A program made the translations under genes and the position numbers. DNA of 64,000 nt from Treponema sp. Its GTDB lineage: Bacteria; Spirochaetota; Spirochaetia; Treponematales; Treponemataceae. Shown piece after piece: positions 6,338 through 13,988 of the stretch; the stretch's first letter is position 1; each line of letters begins with the position of its first letter. Location: NCBI GenBank assembly GCA_024402665.1, contig JAKSTI010000002.1:1-64000 (forward strand). Direction: 5' to 3'. The notes under the pieces are model-generated. The model was not told the DNA's origin. It ran no database searches and saw only the letters and a list, made by a program, of their open reading frames with translations.

Positions 6338-6601
6338 ATGGCACTTCTTCAAGTAAGAGATTTTCCTACAACTTTGTATTCACTTTTAGCCCAGAAAGCT
6401 GAATCGGAAAATCGAAGTATTACACAACAGACAATTTATATGCTTTCAAAGGATTTAACTCAGGATTCACAAAAATATTTGGCAAAATCAAACCGTAAAA
6501 AAGCATTAAATACTCTTTCAAGCTTAAATCTCAAGTTACCAGAACAGGCTCCTTCTCCTGCAGAACTGATTCGTGCTGACAGGGAGGATTCAGAAAGATG
6601 A
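6338..6601 (+). CDS. Ribbon-helix-helix antitoxin (FitA/VapB-like)
   Basis: An 87-residue protein starting 'MALLQVRDFPTTLYSLLAQK', the short beta strand plus two helices of a FitA-type ribbon-helix-helix antitoxin. The second helix is 'RSITQQTIYMLSKDL'; the tail beyond residue 45 should bind the toxin. GGAGG lies about 8 nt before the ATG. It overlaps the toxin gene by 4 nt (ATGA), ensuring coupled translation. A consensus promoter carrying a palindrome lies directly upstream. Confidence 0.85.
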   Translation: MALLQVRDFPTTLYSLLAQKAESENRSITQQTIYMLSKDLTQDSQKYLAKSNRKKALNTLSSLNLKLPEQAPSPAELIRADREDSER

Positions 6602-6993
6602 CTTATGTTTTAGATGCTTCCGCAGCCTTGGAAATTGCTTTTCAGGGACCAAAATCCACAAAATATAAAGAACTTTTGGAAAATGCAGATTTAGTCCTGG
6701 CACCTGAATTATATCAATCAGAAATTACAAATTGCGTCTGGAAATATTTAAAAGCAGGATATCTTGATGAAGAAAATGCAAAAACTACAATTGCAATGCT
6801 TTTTAACCTGGTAGATTCTTACTCCAACGCCATAGAAGATTCAATGGAAGTTTTACATGAGTCTGTACATTTTAATCATAGTTGTTATGATTTGTTTTAC
6901 TTTGTACTTGCCCGTCATAATGCTGCAACACTATTAACTTGTGATCAAAAGCTAAAAAATCTTGCTATTGATAACGGCATTTCTGTAGAATAA
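6598..6993 (+). CDS. VapC/FitB-type PIN-domain toxin
   Basis: A 131-residue PIN ribonuclease with D6 ('VLDASAALEI'), E42 ('QSEITNCVW'), D98 ('CYDLFYFVLA') and D116 ('TCDQKLK'). The 'YVLDASA' start and 'D.fYvalA' helix fit the FitB/VapC subgroup that pairs with ribbon-helix-helix antitoxins, as found here. It ends at a shared hairpin terminator that also faces the convergent lipoprotein gene. Confidence 0.88.
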   Translation: MTYVLDASAALEIAFQGPKSTKYKELLENADLVLAPELYQSEITNCVWKYLKAGYLDEENAKTTIAMLFNLVDSYSNAIEDSMEVLHESVHFNHSCYDLFYFVLARHNAATLLTCDQKLKNLAIDNGISVE

Positions 6994-7031
6994 AAAAACG
7001 GCAGCCTCCCGCGGGAAACTGCCGTTTATAC
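6992..7031. terminator. Bidirectional terminator, hairpin-repeat copy 2
   Basis: Arms CGGCAG/CTGCCG at 6999-7024 with inner CCCGCGGG; A7 on the left and TTTATAC on the right. It lies between the 3' ends of the plus-strand vapC and the minus-strand lipoprotein gene and can serve both. Confidence 0.7.
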
Positions 7032-7050
7032 AAATCAGATATTTTTTTAA

Positions 7051-7953
7051 TTAGTTTTCAGGAATATATTTACAAATTCTAAGACCTTTAATAACACCTG
7101 TACTATTTCCTGTTTCCCAAGTATAGTTATCTACAACATCACCACCATAATAGCAGTACTTATTACGTAAACTATCCCATGATAATTCTGAAGCATTTCC
7201 AATAGTATCATAAAATCCTTCAACATCTTTTTTCTGACCTACTTTATGTGTTCCCCAAATATCGCCATTTTCATTTGCAACAATATATGGGTCACCTTCA
7301 TAATTACTCATATAGTAGAAACCATTATCTGCTAAAAATACTTCATTTGTTTTGTTATCAAAAGTATGTCTAGGCTGTTTAATTGTGGAAATGTCTTCTA
7401 AATTACCAGTTCTATTATTAAAATTAACCCAACAGTATTTAGATGCTTCATTTCCAACTTTATGAGATTCTGTAGTAATAGTTTCAGTTGTGTTATCATC
7501 AAAATATAAAGTAACATCGGTTGTATCACTTAAATAATACTCATTAACCATAGGTGCCCTACACCAAATATAATTATATTCTGGAATTGTATATCCACCA
7601 TTTTTTAAAGGAATTCCATTTTCATCAAATCCTTTAGGTAATCCTTCCATTTCTGAAAGTTTATTACAAAATTCAATAGCAAGTTCTATAGTAATATTAT
7701 CTACTGGTCTATCCTTACCATCTTCTTTTGTCATTTCATATTCATTTGATGGGTCGAATCCCATAACTTCTTCAAAAAATCTTCTTGTAACTTCATATTT
7801 GCCTAAATACATTGATGTCTTAGCATAAGGTTCTACTAATCCCATTTCTTTGTACCAAAATTCATTAGGTTTATTTTCTGGGGCTTCTGGAGTACAACTA
7901 ATTACAAATGTCATAGCAATTAATAATAAAAGTTTTTCTATTTTTGTTTTCAT
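7051..7953 (-). CDS. SUMF1/FGE-fold lipoprotein
   Basis: The start at 7953 has AGGACT 6 nt upstream. It gives a signal peptide 'MKTKIEKLLLLIAMTFVISC' with lipobox Cys20, so the 300-residue product is an exported lipoprotein. The mature part has the formylglycine-generating-enzyme-like pattern: 'LGKYEVTRRFFEEVMG' near the start, 'RPVDNITIELAIEFCNKLS' in the middle, and 'GFYDTIGNASELSWD' with 'GLRICKY' at the end. This fold is used by SUMF1, EgtB and PvdO relatives, and many spirochaete versions have no known substrate. Its place inside a toxin-antitoxin island, right after a small ORF, is odd. Confidence 0.72.
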   Translation of the reverse strand: MKTKIEKLLLLIAMTFVISCTPEAPENKPNEFWYKEMGLVEPYAKTSMYLGKYEVTRRFFEEVMGFDPSNEYEMTKEDGKDRPVDNITIELAIEFCNKLSEMEGLPKGFDENGIPLKNGGYTIPEYNYIWCRAPMVNEYYLSDTTDVTLYFDDNTTETITTESHKVGNEASKYCWVNFNNRTGNLEDISTIKQPRHTFDNKTNEVFLADNGFYYMSNYEGDPYIVANENGDIWGTHKVGQKKDVEGFYDTIGNASELSWDSLRNKYCYYGGDVVDNYTWETGNSTGVIKGLRICKYIPEN

Positions 7954-7961
7954 ATTCAGTC

Positions 7962-8087
7962 CTACCATCTTTCTCTAAAATTTCCAACTAAAGTATTTTC
8001 TGCAACATCAGAATTATCTTCCCAAACAATTCTAATTGAATCCAACGGAATACATAAATGTTCCGCAATGTTTTCTTTTAATTTCAT
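7962..8087 (-). CDS. Small unknown protein upstream of the SUMF1 lipoprotein
   Basis: A 41-codon frame beginning 'MKLKENIAEHLCIPLDS' and rich in charged residues. GGGAGAAAG lies about 2-8 nt before the ATG at 8087. A longer version to ATG 8144 (60 residues) has no ribosome site but lies about 7 nt after a TATAAT box, so a leaderless longer form is possible. It ends 8 nt before the lipoprotein start and carries that gene's ribosome site in its tail. No family recognised. Confidence 0.4.
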   Translation of the reverse strand: MKLKENIAEHLCIPLDSIRIVWEDNSDVAENTLVGNFRERW

Positions 8088-8157
8088 TTCTTTCTCCCGT
8101 AATGATTTTACTATGTATTTTGAAGTTACTTCTTTTGAATACATAATATTGTTGTGT

Positions 8158-8186
8158 ATTATAACATAATATCTTTGTGTAGTCTA
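8158..8186 (-). promoter_or_regulatory. Promoter of the small ORF and SUMF1 lipoprotein
   Basis: On the minus strand TAGACT (8186-8181) and TATAAT (8163-8158) are 17 nt apart. Expected start about 8151. Confidence 0.5.
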
Positions 8187-8254
8187 ATTTACAAAATGTT
8201 TTTACACAGTTTTCGCGTGTGTTTATATTTCAATTCCTAATCAAAATAATATTT

Positions 8255-8590
8255 ATGGGAATTCAAAATATATTCATTAACAACTTAAAAAAATACAGAA
8301 AAGAAGCAGGATTTACTCAGGCTCAGCTGGCAACTTTTATTGATAAAAGTTTCAATTATATAAACGGTATTGAATGTGGTGTTTCTTTCCCACCACCAGA
8401 AGTAATTGACCAGATTGCAGAGGTTCTAAAAATTCGTCCTGTTATGTTATTTGATGATTCGAATTGCATTCAAAATATTATTGATGATGATAAAAAAGCA
8501 TTTGTAGATAATCTGGCAGACAGAATATATGAAAAAATCAAAGATGATATAAAAAAAGATATTTATTCCGGAATCGAAAAAGTAATATAA
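8255..8590 (+). CDS. XRE-family helix-turn-helix regulator
   Basis: A ~111-residue protein with the Cro/C1 fold: 'NLKKYRKEAGFTQAQLATFI', then 'SFNYINGIECGVSFPPPEVI'. The C-terminal half is charged and helical ('RIYEKIKDDIKKDIYSGIEK'), likely for dimerisation. I take the ATG at 8255; an upstream in-frame ATG at 8219 adds an unlikely hydrophobic stretch, and neither has a clear ribosome site. It is divergent from the small ORF/lipoprotein pair, which it may regulate (inference). Confidence 0.75.
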   Translation: MGIQNIFINNLKKYRKEAGFTQAQLATFIDKSFNYINGIECGVSFPPPEVIDQIAEVLKIRPVMLFDDSNCIQNIIDDDKKAFVDNLADRIYEKIKDDIKKDIYSGIEKVI

Positions 8591-8620
8591 AAAAACGGCA
8601 GCCTCCCATGGGAAACTGCA
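8590..8620. terminator. Hairpin-repeat copy 3 (right arm decayed)
   Basis: A6-CGGCAG (8596-8601), CCTCCCATGGGAAA, then CTGCA instead of CTGCCG. It overlaps the stop region of the XRE gene and faces the convergent vapC. The inner CCCATGGG is intact but the outer arm has lost its last pairs. Confidence 0.55.
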
Positions 8621-8648
8621 CATATGCTATAAAACTACTGATACAATA

Positions 8649-9050
8649 TTAAACTTCAAAAATCTTAAGTTCAGGGATTACTTTTGCCATATTTGTATAA
8701 TCCGAATCGTTTGCAAGCAACATAATATCATTGTCTATTGATGTTTGTGCAATAAGAAGATCAATTGTACTTCTAATTGTCACACCTTTTTCTCTGCACC
8801 TTATATTTAATAATGCTGCCTGTTCATAAGATTCTTTCCCTTTTAATTCATAAAAGTGAAATTTTGACAAATATTCTTTTAAAATTTCATATTCTCTTTT
8901 GCCTCTTGCTCCTTGGAGTATTTCCTGATAAATATAATTATTTATACCAATGGGATAATTATTTTCTATTAAAATATTAAGAGCATTAGAATATTCATCT
9001 TCAACATTTTTTAGATAGTTGATTAAAACAGATGTATCTACAAGGACCAT
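8649..9050 (-). CDS. VapC-type PIN-domain toxin
   Basis: A 133-residue PIN ribonuclease: D5 ('MVLVDTSVLINYL'), E43 ('YQEILQGAR'), D97 ('TIDLLIAQTS') and D115 ('ANDSDYTNM'). 'VDTSVLINYL' and 'R.TIDLLIA' are typical of VapC partnered by short VapB (DUF2191-type) antitoxins, as here. Translation is coupled to the antitoxin by a TAATG overlap. Confidence 0.9.
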   Translation of the reverse strand: MVLVDTSVLINYLKNVEDEYSNALNILIENNYPIGINNYIYQEILQGARGKREYEILKEYLSKFHFYELKGKESYEQAALLNIRCREKGVTIRSTIDLLIAQTSIDNDIMLLANDSDYTNMAKVIPELKIFEV

Positions 9051-9253
9051 TATTTTTGTTCCCTCATTGCTTTATAATCATAATCATCTGCTAATAAATC
9101 CATTCCTCGAATATTTTTTATATCTTTTACTTTTCTGACTTCTATGAATTCCCGTAATGCAGCATCTATTAAAGCTTTTTTAGTCTTAATGATAGGCGCA
9201 CATAAAAACGCCTGTTTGATTAATTCATCATCCAAAACAATATTTGTTCGCAT
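9050..9253 (-). CDS. VapB-type antitoxin
   Basis: A 67-residue antitoxin starting 'MRTNIVLDDELIKQAF', the classic VapB ribbon-helix-helix start, followed by 'KTKKALIDAALREFIE'. GAGG sits 6 nt before this ATG at 9253. The frame stays open upstream to 9469, but that part runs through a hairpin repeat and GC-rich structured DNA and does not look like protein, so I reject the longer form. The stop codon shares one base with the toxin ATG. Confidence 0.9.
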   Translation of the reverse strand: MRTNIVLDDELIKQAFLCAPIIKTKKALIDAALREFIEVRKVKDIKNIRGMDLLADDYDYKAMREQK

Positions 9254-9304
9254 ATACACCTCTTTATACACATTATAATACACATTTGAGATATATAACA
9301 ACAT

Positions 9305-9340
9305 AAAAAAACGGCAGCCTCTATCAAGAAACTGCCTTTC
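9305..9340. terminator. Hairpin-repeat copy 4 (diverged)
   Basis: A7-CGGCAG at 9312-9317 and CTGCC at 9332-9336, with the inner CCC/GGG replaced by CTATCAAG. The most diverged of the four copies, upstream of the vapBC pair rather than at a gene end. Confidence 0.5.
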
Positions 9341-9450
9341 AATTATTAGGAGGGGAAAGCCTTCCCCTCGCTCGCACTTGCGTTGCTCGCTACCCCTTCT
9401 AGCAGGGTGTGAGAGACCATTTATGGTCTGTGTTCTATAGCAAAGCGTTA
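9341..9450. other. GC-rich structured intergenic element
   Basis: This stretch between vapBC and aspS is compositionally unlike its neighbours. It contains GGGGAA-AGCC-TTCCCC (9352-9367), a run of GCTCGC/TTGCG words, and AGACCAT-TT-ATGGTCT (9414-9429). It resembles in vocabulary the element at 969-1078 and may mark the right border of the island. No gene is supported here. Confidence 0.45.
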
Positions 9451-9451
9451 A

Positions 9452-9474
9452 AAAAAATGCGAATAGCATTTTTT
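9452..9474 (-). terminator. Rho-independent terminator of aspS
   Basis: Perfect 9-bp stem AAAAAATGC / GCATTTTTT with a 5-nt loop, 30-odd bases after the aspS stop codon on the minus strand. The U-rich arm follows the loop directly. Confidence 0.75.
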
Positions 9475-9507
9475 AGCTTTACTTTATTACCCCGCAACGC
9501 CCCGATT

Positions 9508-11340
9508 TTATTCTTCTACATCATAACAAGTAATATGTAAATCTTTCAGCTGTTGTTCGTCAACAGGTGCTGGACATTCATCCATAGGAGATGCCGCAAG
9601 ATTATTCTTAGGGAATGCAATTACTTCGTGAATTGATTCTTCGTGTCGCATCAACATAATCAAGCGGTCCAATCCTGGTGCGATTCCTCCGTGTGGTGGA
9701 GCACCAAACTTAAATGCCTGAACAAGGAATCCGAATGCTTTTTCTGCGCGTTCATTGCTGTATCCAACAATCTTGAAGATTCTCTGCTGCAAAGCTGGAT
9801 CGTTAATACGCATAGAACCAGAAGCCAATTCATAACCGTTCAATACTAAGTCGTACAAATCACCTTTAACTGCACCTGGGTCACTTTCCAAAGTATCCCA
9901 GTACTGTTTCTGTGGAAGTGTGAACATGTGATGTTCTGTTTCCCAACCGTTTGTTTCTTCGTTGAAAGCAAAGTATGGGAAGTCGATAATCCATGCAAAG
10001 TGGAATTCATCATTTGGATTATAAAGGTTCAAATCTTTGCCAAGCTGCTTACGTACTGCACCAAGAGCTGTACATGCAAGCTGCCAGTTTTCGTCAGAAA
10101 CGAAGAGCAACAAGTCGTTCTTTTCAGCACCAAGTTTTGCACAAACTTCAACTTCTTTTCCAGCATAGAACTTAGAAATTCCGCCTTCGAAAACACCTTC
10201 AGCATTTACCTTCATCCAAGCAAGACCTTTTGCCTTGTAAGTTTTAGCAACAGCTTCCAGAGCTTCTACCTGTTTGCGGCTGTATTTATCTGCAACGTTC
10301 TTTACAACAAGTGCTTTTAAACCAGAACGTTTATGTCTCTGAATATCACGACCTGCGTTTGCTGCCCCTGCTTTGAATGCGTTGAAGTCAGCCAAATCAG
10401 CCATGAAAGTAGCATCCTGCATTTTCATATCAAAACGAAGATCAGGTTTGTCGCTTCCGTAGAAATCAAAAGCATCTTCCCAAGCAATGCGGTCAAACTT
10501 AGCAGGAAGTTCATAACCTAAAGTTTTCTTGAAAATGTATCCCATCATTCCTTCTGTTGTAGAAAGAACTTCTTCGCGGTTTGTGAAAGACATTTCCATA
10601 TCAATCTGAGTAAATTCAGGCTGACGGTCACCACGAGCATCTTCATCACGATAACAGCGTGCAATCTGGAAATATTTATCAAATCCAGAAACCATCAAAA
10701 GCTGTTTGTAAAGCTGTGGTGACTGTGGAAGTGAATAGAATTTTCCTGGGTGAACACGGCTAGGAACTAAGTAGTCGCGGGCACCTTCTGGAGTAGATTT
10801 AATGAAAGTTGGAGTTTCAATTTCCAAAAATCCTTTAGAAGTCAAATATTCGCGAGTAGCAAAAGTAACCTGTGAACGCAAAATAATATTCTGCTGCATT
10901 GGGTCACGACGAAGATCCAAGTAACGGTATTTCAAACGCAAATCTTCATTTGGAAGAACAATTGTTCCATCCTTCTGGCGAACTTCTTCAATAGAGAATG
11001 GCAATTCCTGGCTAGTTGTGAATACTTCAATGTCAGAAGCTTCTACTTCAATTTCACCAGTTGCCATGTCTTTATTAATATCTTTTTCAGCGCGGGCAGC
11101 AACTACACCTTCAACTGCAATACAATATTCAGATTTAAGAGAAGAGGCAATTTCTTTAACTTTATCGCTAGCCTTGTCTCCAACCATAACCTGAGTAATA
11201 CCATAACGGTCACGAAGACGAATAAATACAAGACCGCCTAAATCGCGAGTACGGCTAACCCAACCATTTAATACAACTTTCTTGCCAACATCAGCTTTTG
11301 TAAGCTGGCCGCAAGTAACTGTTCTTTTAGTATTTTCCAT
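9508..11340 (-). CDS. aspS: Aspartate--tRNA ligase
   Basis: A 610-residue class II synthetase of the bacterial type; it charges tRNA(Asp) with aspartate in the cytoplasm. An N-terminal OB-fold anticodon domain (about 1-110, 'LNGWVSRTRDLGGLVFIRL') is followed by the catalytic core with motif 2 'RDEDARGDRQPEFTQ' and motif 3 'GGIAPGLDRLIMLM'. A GAD insertion lies at about 290-420. Length fits the bacterial family (580-610). AGAGG precedes the ATG. It is a single gene ending at a strong hairpin, and it marks the return to core genome after the toxin-antitoxin island. Confidence 0.97.
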   Translation of the reverse strand: MENTKRTVTCGQLTKADVGKKVVLNGWVSRTRDLGGLVFIRLRDRYGITQVMVGDKASDKVKEIASSLKSEYCIAVEGVVAARAEKDINKDMATGEIEVEASDIEVFTTSQELPFSIEEVRQKDGTIVLPNEDLRLKYRYLDLRRDPMQQNIILRSQVTFATREYLTSKGFLEIETPTFIKSTPEGARDYLVPSRVHPGKFYSLPQSPQLYKQLLMVSGFDKYFQIARCYRDEDARGDRQPEFTQIDMEMSFTNREEVLSTTEGMMGYIFKKTLGYELPAKFDRIAWEDAFDFYGSDKPDLRFDMKMQDATFMADLADFNAFKAGAANAGRDIQRHKRSGLKALVVKNVADKYSRKQVEALEAVAKTYKAKGLAWMKVNAEGVFEGGISKFYAGKEVEVCAKLGAEKNDLLLFVSDENWQLACTALGAVRKQLGKDLNLYNPNDEFHFAWIIDFPYFAFNEETNGWETEHHMFTLPQKQYWDTLESDPGAVKGDLYDLVLNGYELASGSMRINDPALQQRIFKIVGYSNERAEKAFGFLVQAFKFGAPPHGGIAPGLDRLIMLMRHEESIHEVIAFPKNNLAASPMDECPAPVDEQQLKDLHITCYDVEE

Positions 11341-11440
11341 GAGAAAAACCTCTTAATTATTAATGTTCATATTTTAATGATATGAAAGACTTTTTACAAT
11401 AATTTATTAGTTTAATAGTTTTTTCCAAATAAACTGGATT

Positions 11441-12643
11441 CTAAATAACAAGGATGTACAGAATAAATGCAACAAAGAAGGCAACAAAAGAATAATATAA
11501 AACTTTGATTAAGTTTCTTTTATTTTTTCTGGCATACCATATTAATGGAATTCTCATTTCTTCTGGTCTTAAACCTGCGTGATGAGATTTAAACTGTTTA
11601 TCATTTTTATTCCACAAAATTGTTTTATCAGAAACCGCTGCGGCTACATAATCTCCAATTCCTGTCAGATTAGGATTTGCAGCTCCCGGACCAAACAACT
11701 CTTTTTTAATGGCTTCTTCTTTTGTAAACAGAATATAATCCTGACCAAAATGCTTGTTAAATTCAGAAGGGAAAGAGTCTTTAAATTCTTTTTTTACATA
11801 AAAACTTAAGGCTCTTGGTTCAATGCAGGCAGGACGTTCCAGCATATTTGCCAGCTGAGGATATTCTTCTGTCAAAAAACAGTTACGGATATCTGCATGG
11901 CCGTGATCAGCTGTAATAAGGAATAATGTATCAACAGATTCTTCGCAAAGGTATGTCATTTTTGCGTTGATTTCTCTTACAATTTTTGAAAGAGTGTTGC
12001 TTTTTGTTCCCAGTTCATGAAGTGCGGAATCAGGATTTTCCCAATAAGCATATGTAAAAGTTGGTTCTTCTTTATTAATTGATTTCTGAATTTCATTAAT
12101 CCAATCGTCAAAATCAGGATGTCCGTCCGGACCAAATGGGAAAATAATATTTGCTTTTGCCTTTCCACTTTCATTAATTAAATCAACAATATTTTTATAA
12201 GGAAGATATTTATTAGCCACATTGTAATCTGCGGCAATCTGGTCTGTTCCCTGTAAAGTGTTTTTGAAGCAGCAAACTGTTTTATCTTCTTTTTCAAAAT
12301 AAACATCCCATCCAAGCCAGCCGTGTTCTATTGGACTTAAGCCGGAAAGAAGTGTAGTAGTACTGGCGGTTGTTGTTGGTGGAAATACAGAGGAATAATC
12401 GGAATAAAGGTTTCTTCGCAAAAAGTCACGGTAAGAAAGATTCTGTTCAAGAATATTCATACCAAGGCCATCAAGCAAAATTACAACTACGTGAGGAAAA
12501 TTTTTTCCAAGCAAAAAATCTGCGCCAGGTAATGTTGGATGAAAAGGTTTTATTCCATAATGATTCAGAATTGAATTTGAAAGACCAAGAATGCTTTCAT
12601 TGTAATTTGGAAAGCATGGTTCATAATTTTTTGCTTCTAACAT
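11441..12643 (-). CDS. Alkaline phosphatase/phosphodiesterase-superfamily membrane protein
   Basis: A 400-residue type I phosphodiesterase/nucleotide pyrophosphatase-like protein. Visible metal and nucleophile motifs are 'VVILLDGLGMNIL', 'FPPTTTASTTTLLSGL' (Thr nucleophile region) and 'TADHGHADIR'. 'SHHAGLRPEEMRIPLI' supplies a late His. A single C-terminal membrane helix ('VLYYSFVAFFVAFILYIL') anchors it; no N-terminal signal peptide is seen, so the side of the membrane is unclear. GAGG lies before the ATG. Substrate unknown. Confidence 0.8.
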   Translation of the reverse strand: MLEAKNYEPCFPNYNESILGLSNSILNHYGIKPFHPTLPGADFLLGKNFPHVVVILLDGLGMNILEQNLSYRDFLRRNLYSDYSSVFPPTTTASTTTLLSGLSPIEHGWLGWDVYFEKEDKTVCCFKNTLQGTDQIAADYNVANKYLPYKNIVDLINESGKAKANIIFPFGPDGHPDFDDWINEIQKSINKEEPTFTYAYWENPDSALHELGTKSNTLSKIVREINAKMTYLCEESVDTLFLITADHGHADIRNCFLTEEYPQLANMLERPACIEPRALSFYVKKEFKDSFPSEFNKHFGQDYILFTKEEAIKKELFGPGAANPNLTGIGDYVAAAVSDKTILWNKNDKQFKSHHAGLRPEEMRIPLIWYARKNKRNLIKVLYYSFVAFFVAFILYILVI

Positions 12644-12749
12644 ATTAAACCTCTCTTTTTTTACTCTAATTTGATATTACATCACAATTAAAAAAAAATA
12701 TATTAATTAATATTGGCAAAAGTATTAAAATGAAAGAAAGGACAAACAA

Positions 12750-13331
12750 ATGGCAGATTCAAATATTGTTTTACGTGTGGCAAAGCCTTCTGATGCAGCC
12801 GCTCTTTTAGAGATTTATTCTTATTATGTTACAGATACTGCAATTACTTTTGAATGGGAAATCCCGTCTGTTGAAGAATTTAAAAACCGAATAGAAAATA
12901 CATTAAAGAAGTTTCCTTATATTGTGGCAGAAAGTGATAATCAGATTATTGGGTATGCTTATGCCAGTTCGTTTAAGGGAAGAGCCGCTTATGACTGGGC
13001 TATTGAAACTTCCATTTATGTTCACAAAAATCTTTGCCATAAAGGAATTGGAAAACTCCTTCTTCTAAAACTTGAAGAATTGTTACAGAAGCAGAATATT
13101 TTGAATTCTTATGCCTGCATTGCTTATCCTGAAATTGAAGATGAGTATCTTACAAAAAACAGTGTTCAGTTTCATGAAAAAATGGGATACAGATTGATTG
13201 GCGAATTTAAAAAATGCGGCTATAAATTCAACAGATGGTATAACATGGTCTGGATGGAAAAATTCCTTGGAGAACATGTATCTGATCAGACTCCGGTTAA
13301 GCTTTTTAATAAAGATAGTTTAGAAAAGTAA
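12750..13331 (+). CDS. GNAT acetyltransferase (phosphinothricin acetyltransferase-like)
   Basis: A 193-residue GCN5-related acetyltransferase. It matches the Pat/Bar subgroup: 'DAAALLEIYSYYVTDTAITF' at the start, 'ETSIYVHKNLCHKGIGKLLL' as the acetyl-CoA-binding region, and 'FHEMGYR'-like 'FHEKMGYRLIGEFKKCGYKF' at the end. The subgroup acetylates amino-acid-like amines such as methionine sulfoximine; the actual substrate is unknown. AAAGG precedes the ATG. The 3' end overlaps the convergent kinase-like gene by 12 nt. Confidence 0.85.
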   Translation: MADSNIVLRVAKPSDAAALLEIYSYYVTDTAITFEWEIPSVEEFKNRIENTLKKFPYIVAESDNQIIGYAYASSFKGRAAYDWAIETSIYVHKNLCHKGIGKLLLLKLEELLQKQNILNSYACIAYPEIEDEYLTKNSVQFHEKMGYRLIGEFKKCGYKFNRWYNMVWMEKFLGEHVSDQTPVKLFNKDSLEK

Positions 13332-13970
13332 AATCCCACAAAGAGCAACAGATAATCCGATTAAAATGTTATCGAATTTTCCGCCTACTAATTCTACAAT
13401 TGTTGTTATAATGGCAAGGATTGAAAGTTTCCATAAACATACTGGTTGATTAAAATAAAAACAAATAATTACCATTGCCAGAAGAGAAAAGAAGAAACAG
13501 GCTAAACTTCCGGCCAGAGATTTATTCTGACCAATTTTTGGTGTGTATTTACCTAATTTTTTTCCAACTAAAGCTGCTGTTCCGTCTCCAAAGGCAACAC
13601 AGAAAATTCCGAATGTTCCTGGAATTAATGCGGGGTTATAGAAATAGCAGAGAATTGAAATAGAAAGTAATAATCCGATATATAAAATAATTCCTTCATA
13701 ATCACAAGAACCATTTCTTTCAAGCATTTTTAAGCAGTTAATTTTTATTCCTGCAAGAATTAGAAGGAGACCTATAGCAGGCATTATTATAAGATGAATT
13801 GACTGCCAGGCAAAGGTAATCCATATAATCCACATGCCGGAAAACATAATATGGCTGATTTTTCTGGAAATTTCGTTTGCGCCGCCTAAAAGGTGTCTGG
13901 TCAGTTCAGAGATAGATAATATTAAAATAAGATAGGCGATTGAAGCTGCATAGGCAATTATAATATTCAA
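13320..13970 (-). CDS. Polyprenol/diacylglycerol kinase-like membrane protein (SEC59/VTE5 family)
   Basis: A 216-residue, multi-helix membrane protein with family motifs 'ISRKISHI' (about 34-41), 'FGDGTAALVGKKLGK' and 'NKSLAGSLA', and late 'VELVGGKFDNIL'. The family includes dolichol and phytol kinases and CTP-dependent diacylglycerol kinases, which phosphorylate lipid alcohols with CTP. The start is a TTG at 13970 with GAGG 8 nt before; no ATG fits. Likely a lipid-recycling role in the inner membrane; the exact lipid is not predictable. Confidence 0.8.
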   Translation of the reverse strand: MNIIIAYAASIAYLILILSISELTRHLLGGANEISRKISHIMFSGMWIIWITFAWQSIHLIIMPAIGLLLILAGIKINCLKMLERNGSCDYEGIILYIGLLLSISILCYFYNPALIPGTFGIFCVAFGDGTAALVGKKLGKYTPKIGQNKSLAGSLACFFFSLLAMVIICFYFNQPVCLWKLSILAIITTIVELVGGKFDNILIGLSVALCGILLF

Positions 13971-13988
13971 TTTATAAACCTCTTGGAT

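Noticed and set aside
5507-9340. CRISPR array
   Set aside because: The four similar hairpins are over 1 kb apart in part, irregularly spaced, and flank genes; there are no spacers of constant length and no cas genes.
9254-9469. N-terminal extension of the VapB antitoxin to 139 residues
   Set aside because: The added stretch runs through a hairpin repeat and a GC-rich element and does not look like protein; GAGG and a canonical VapB start occur at 9253.
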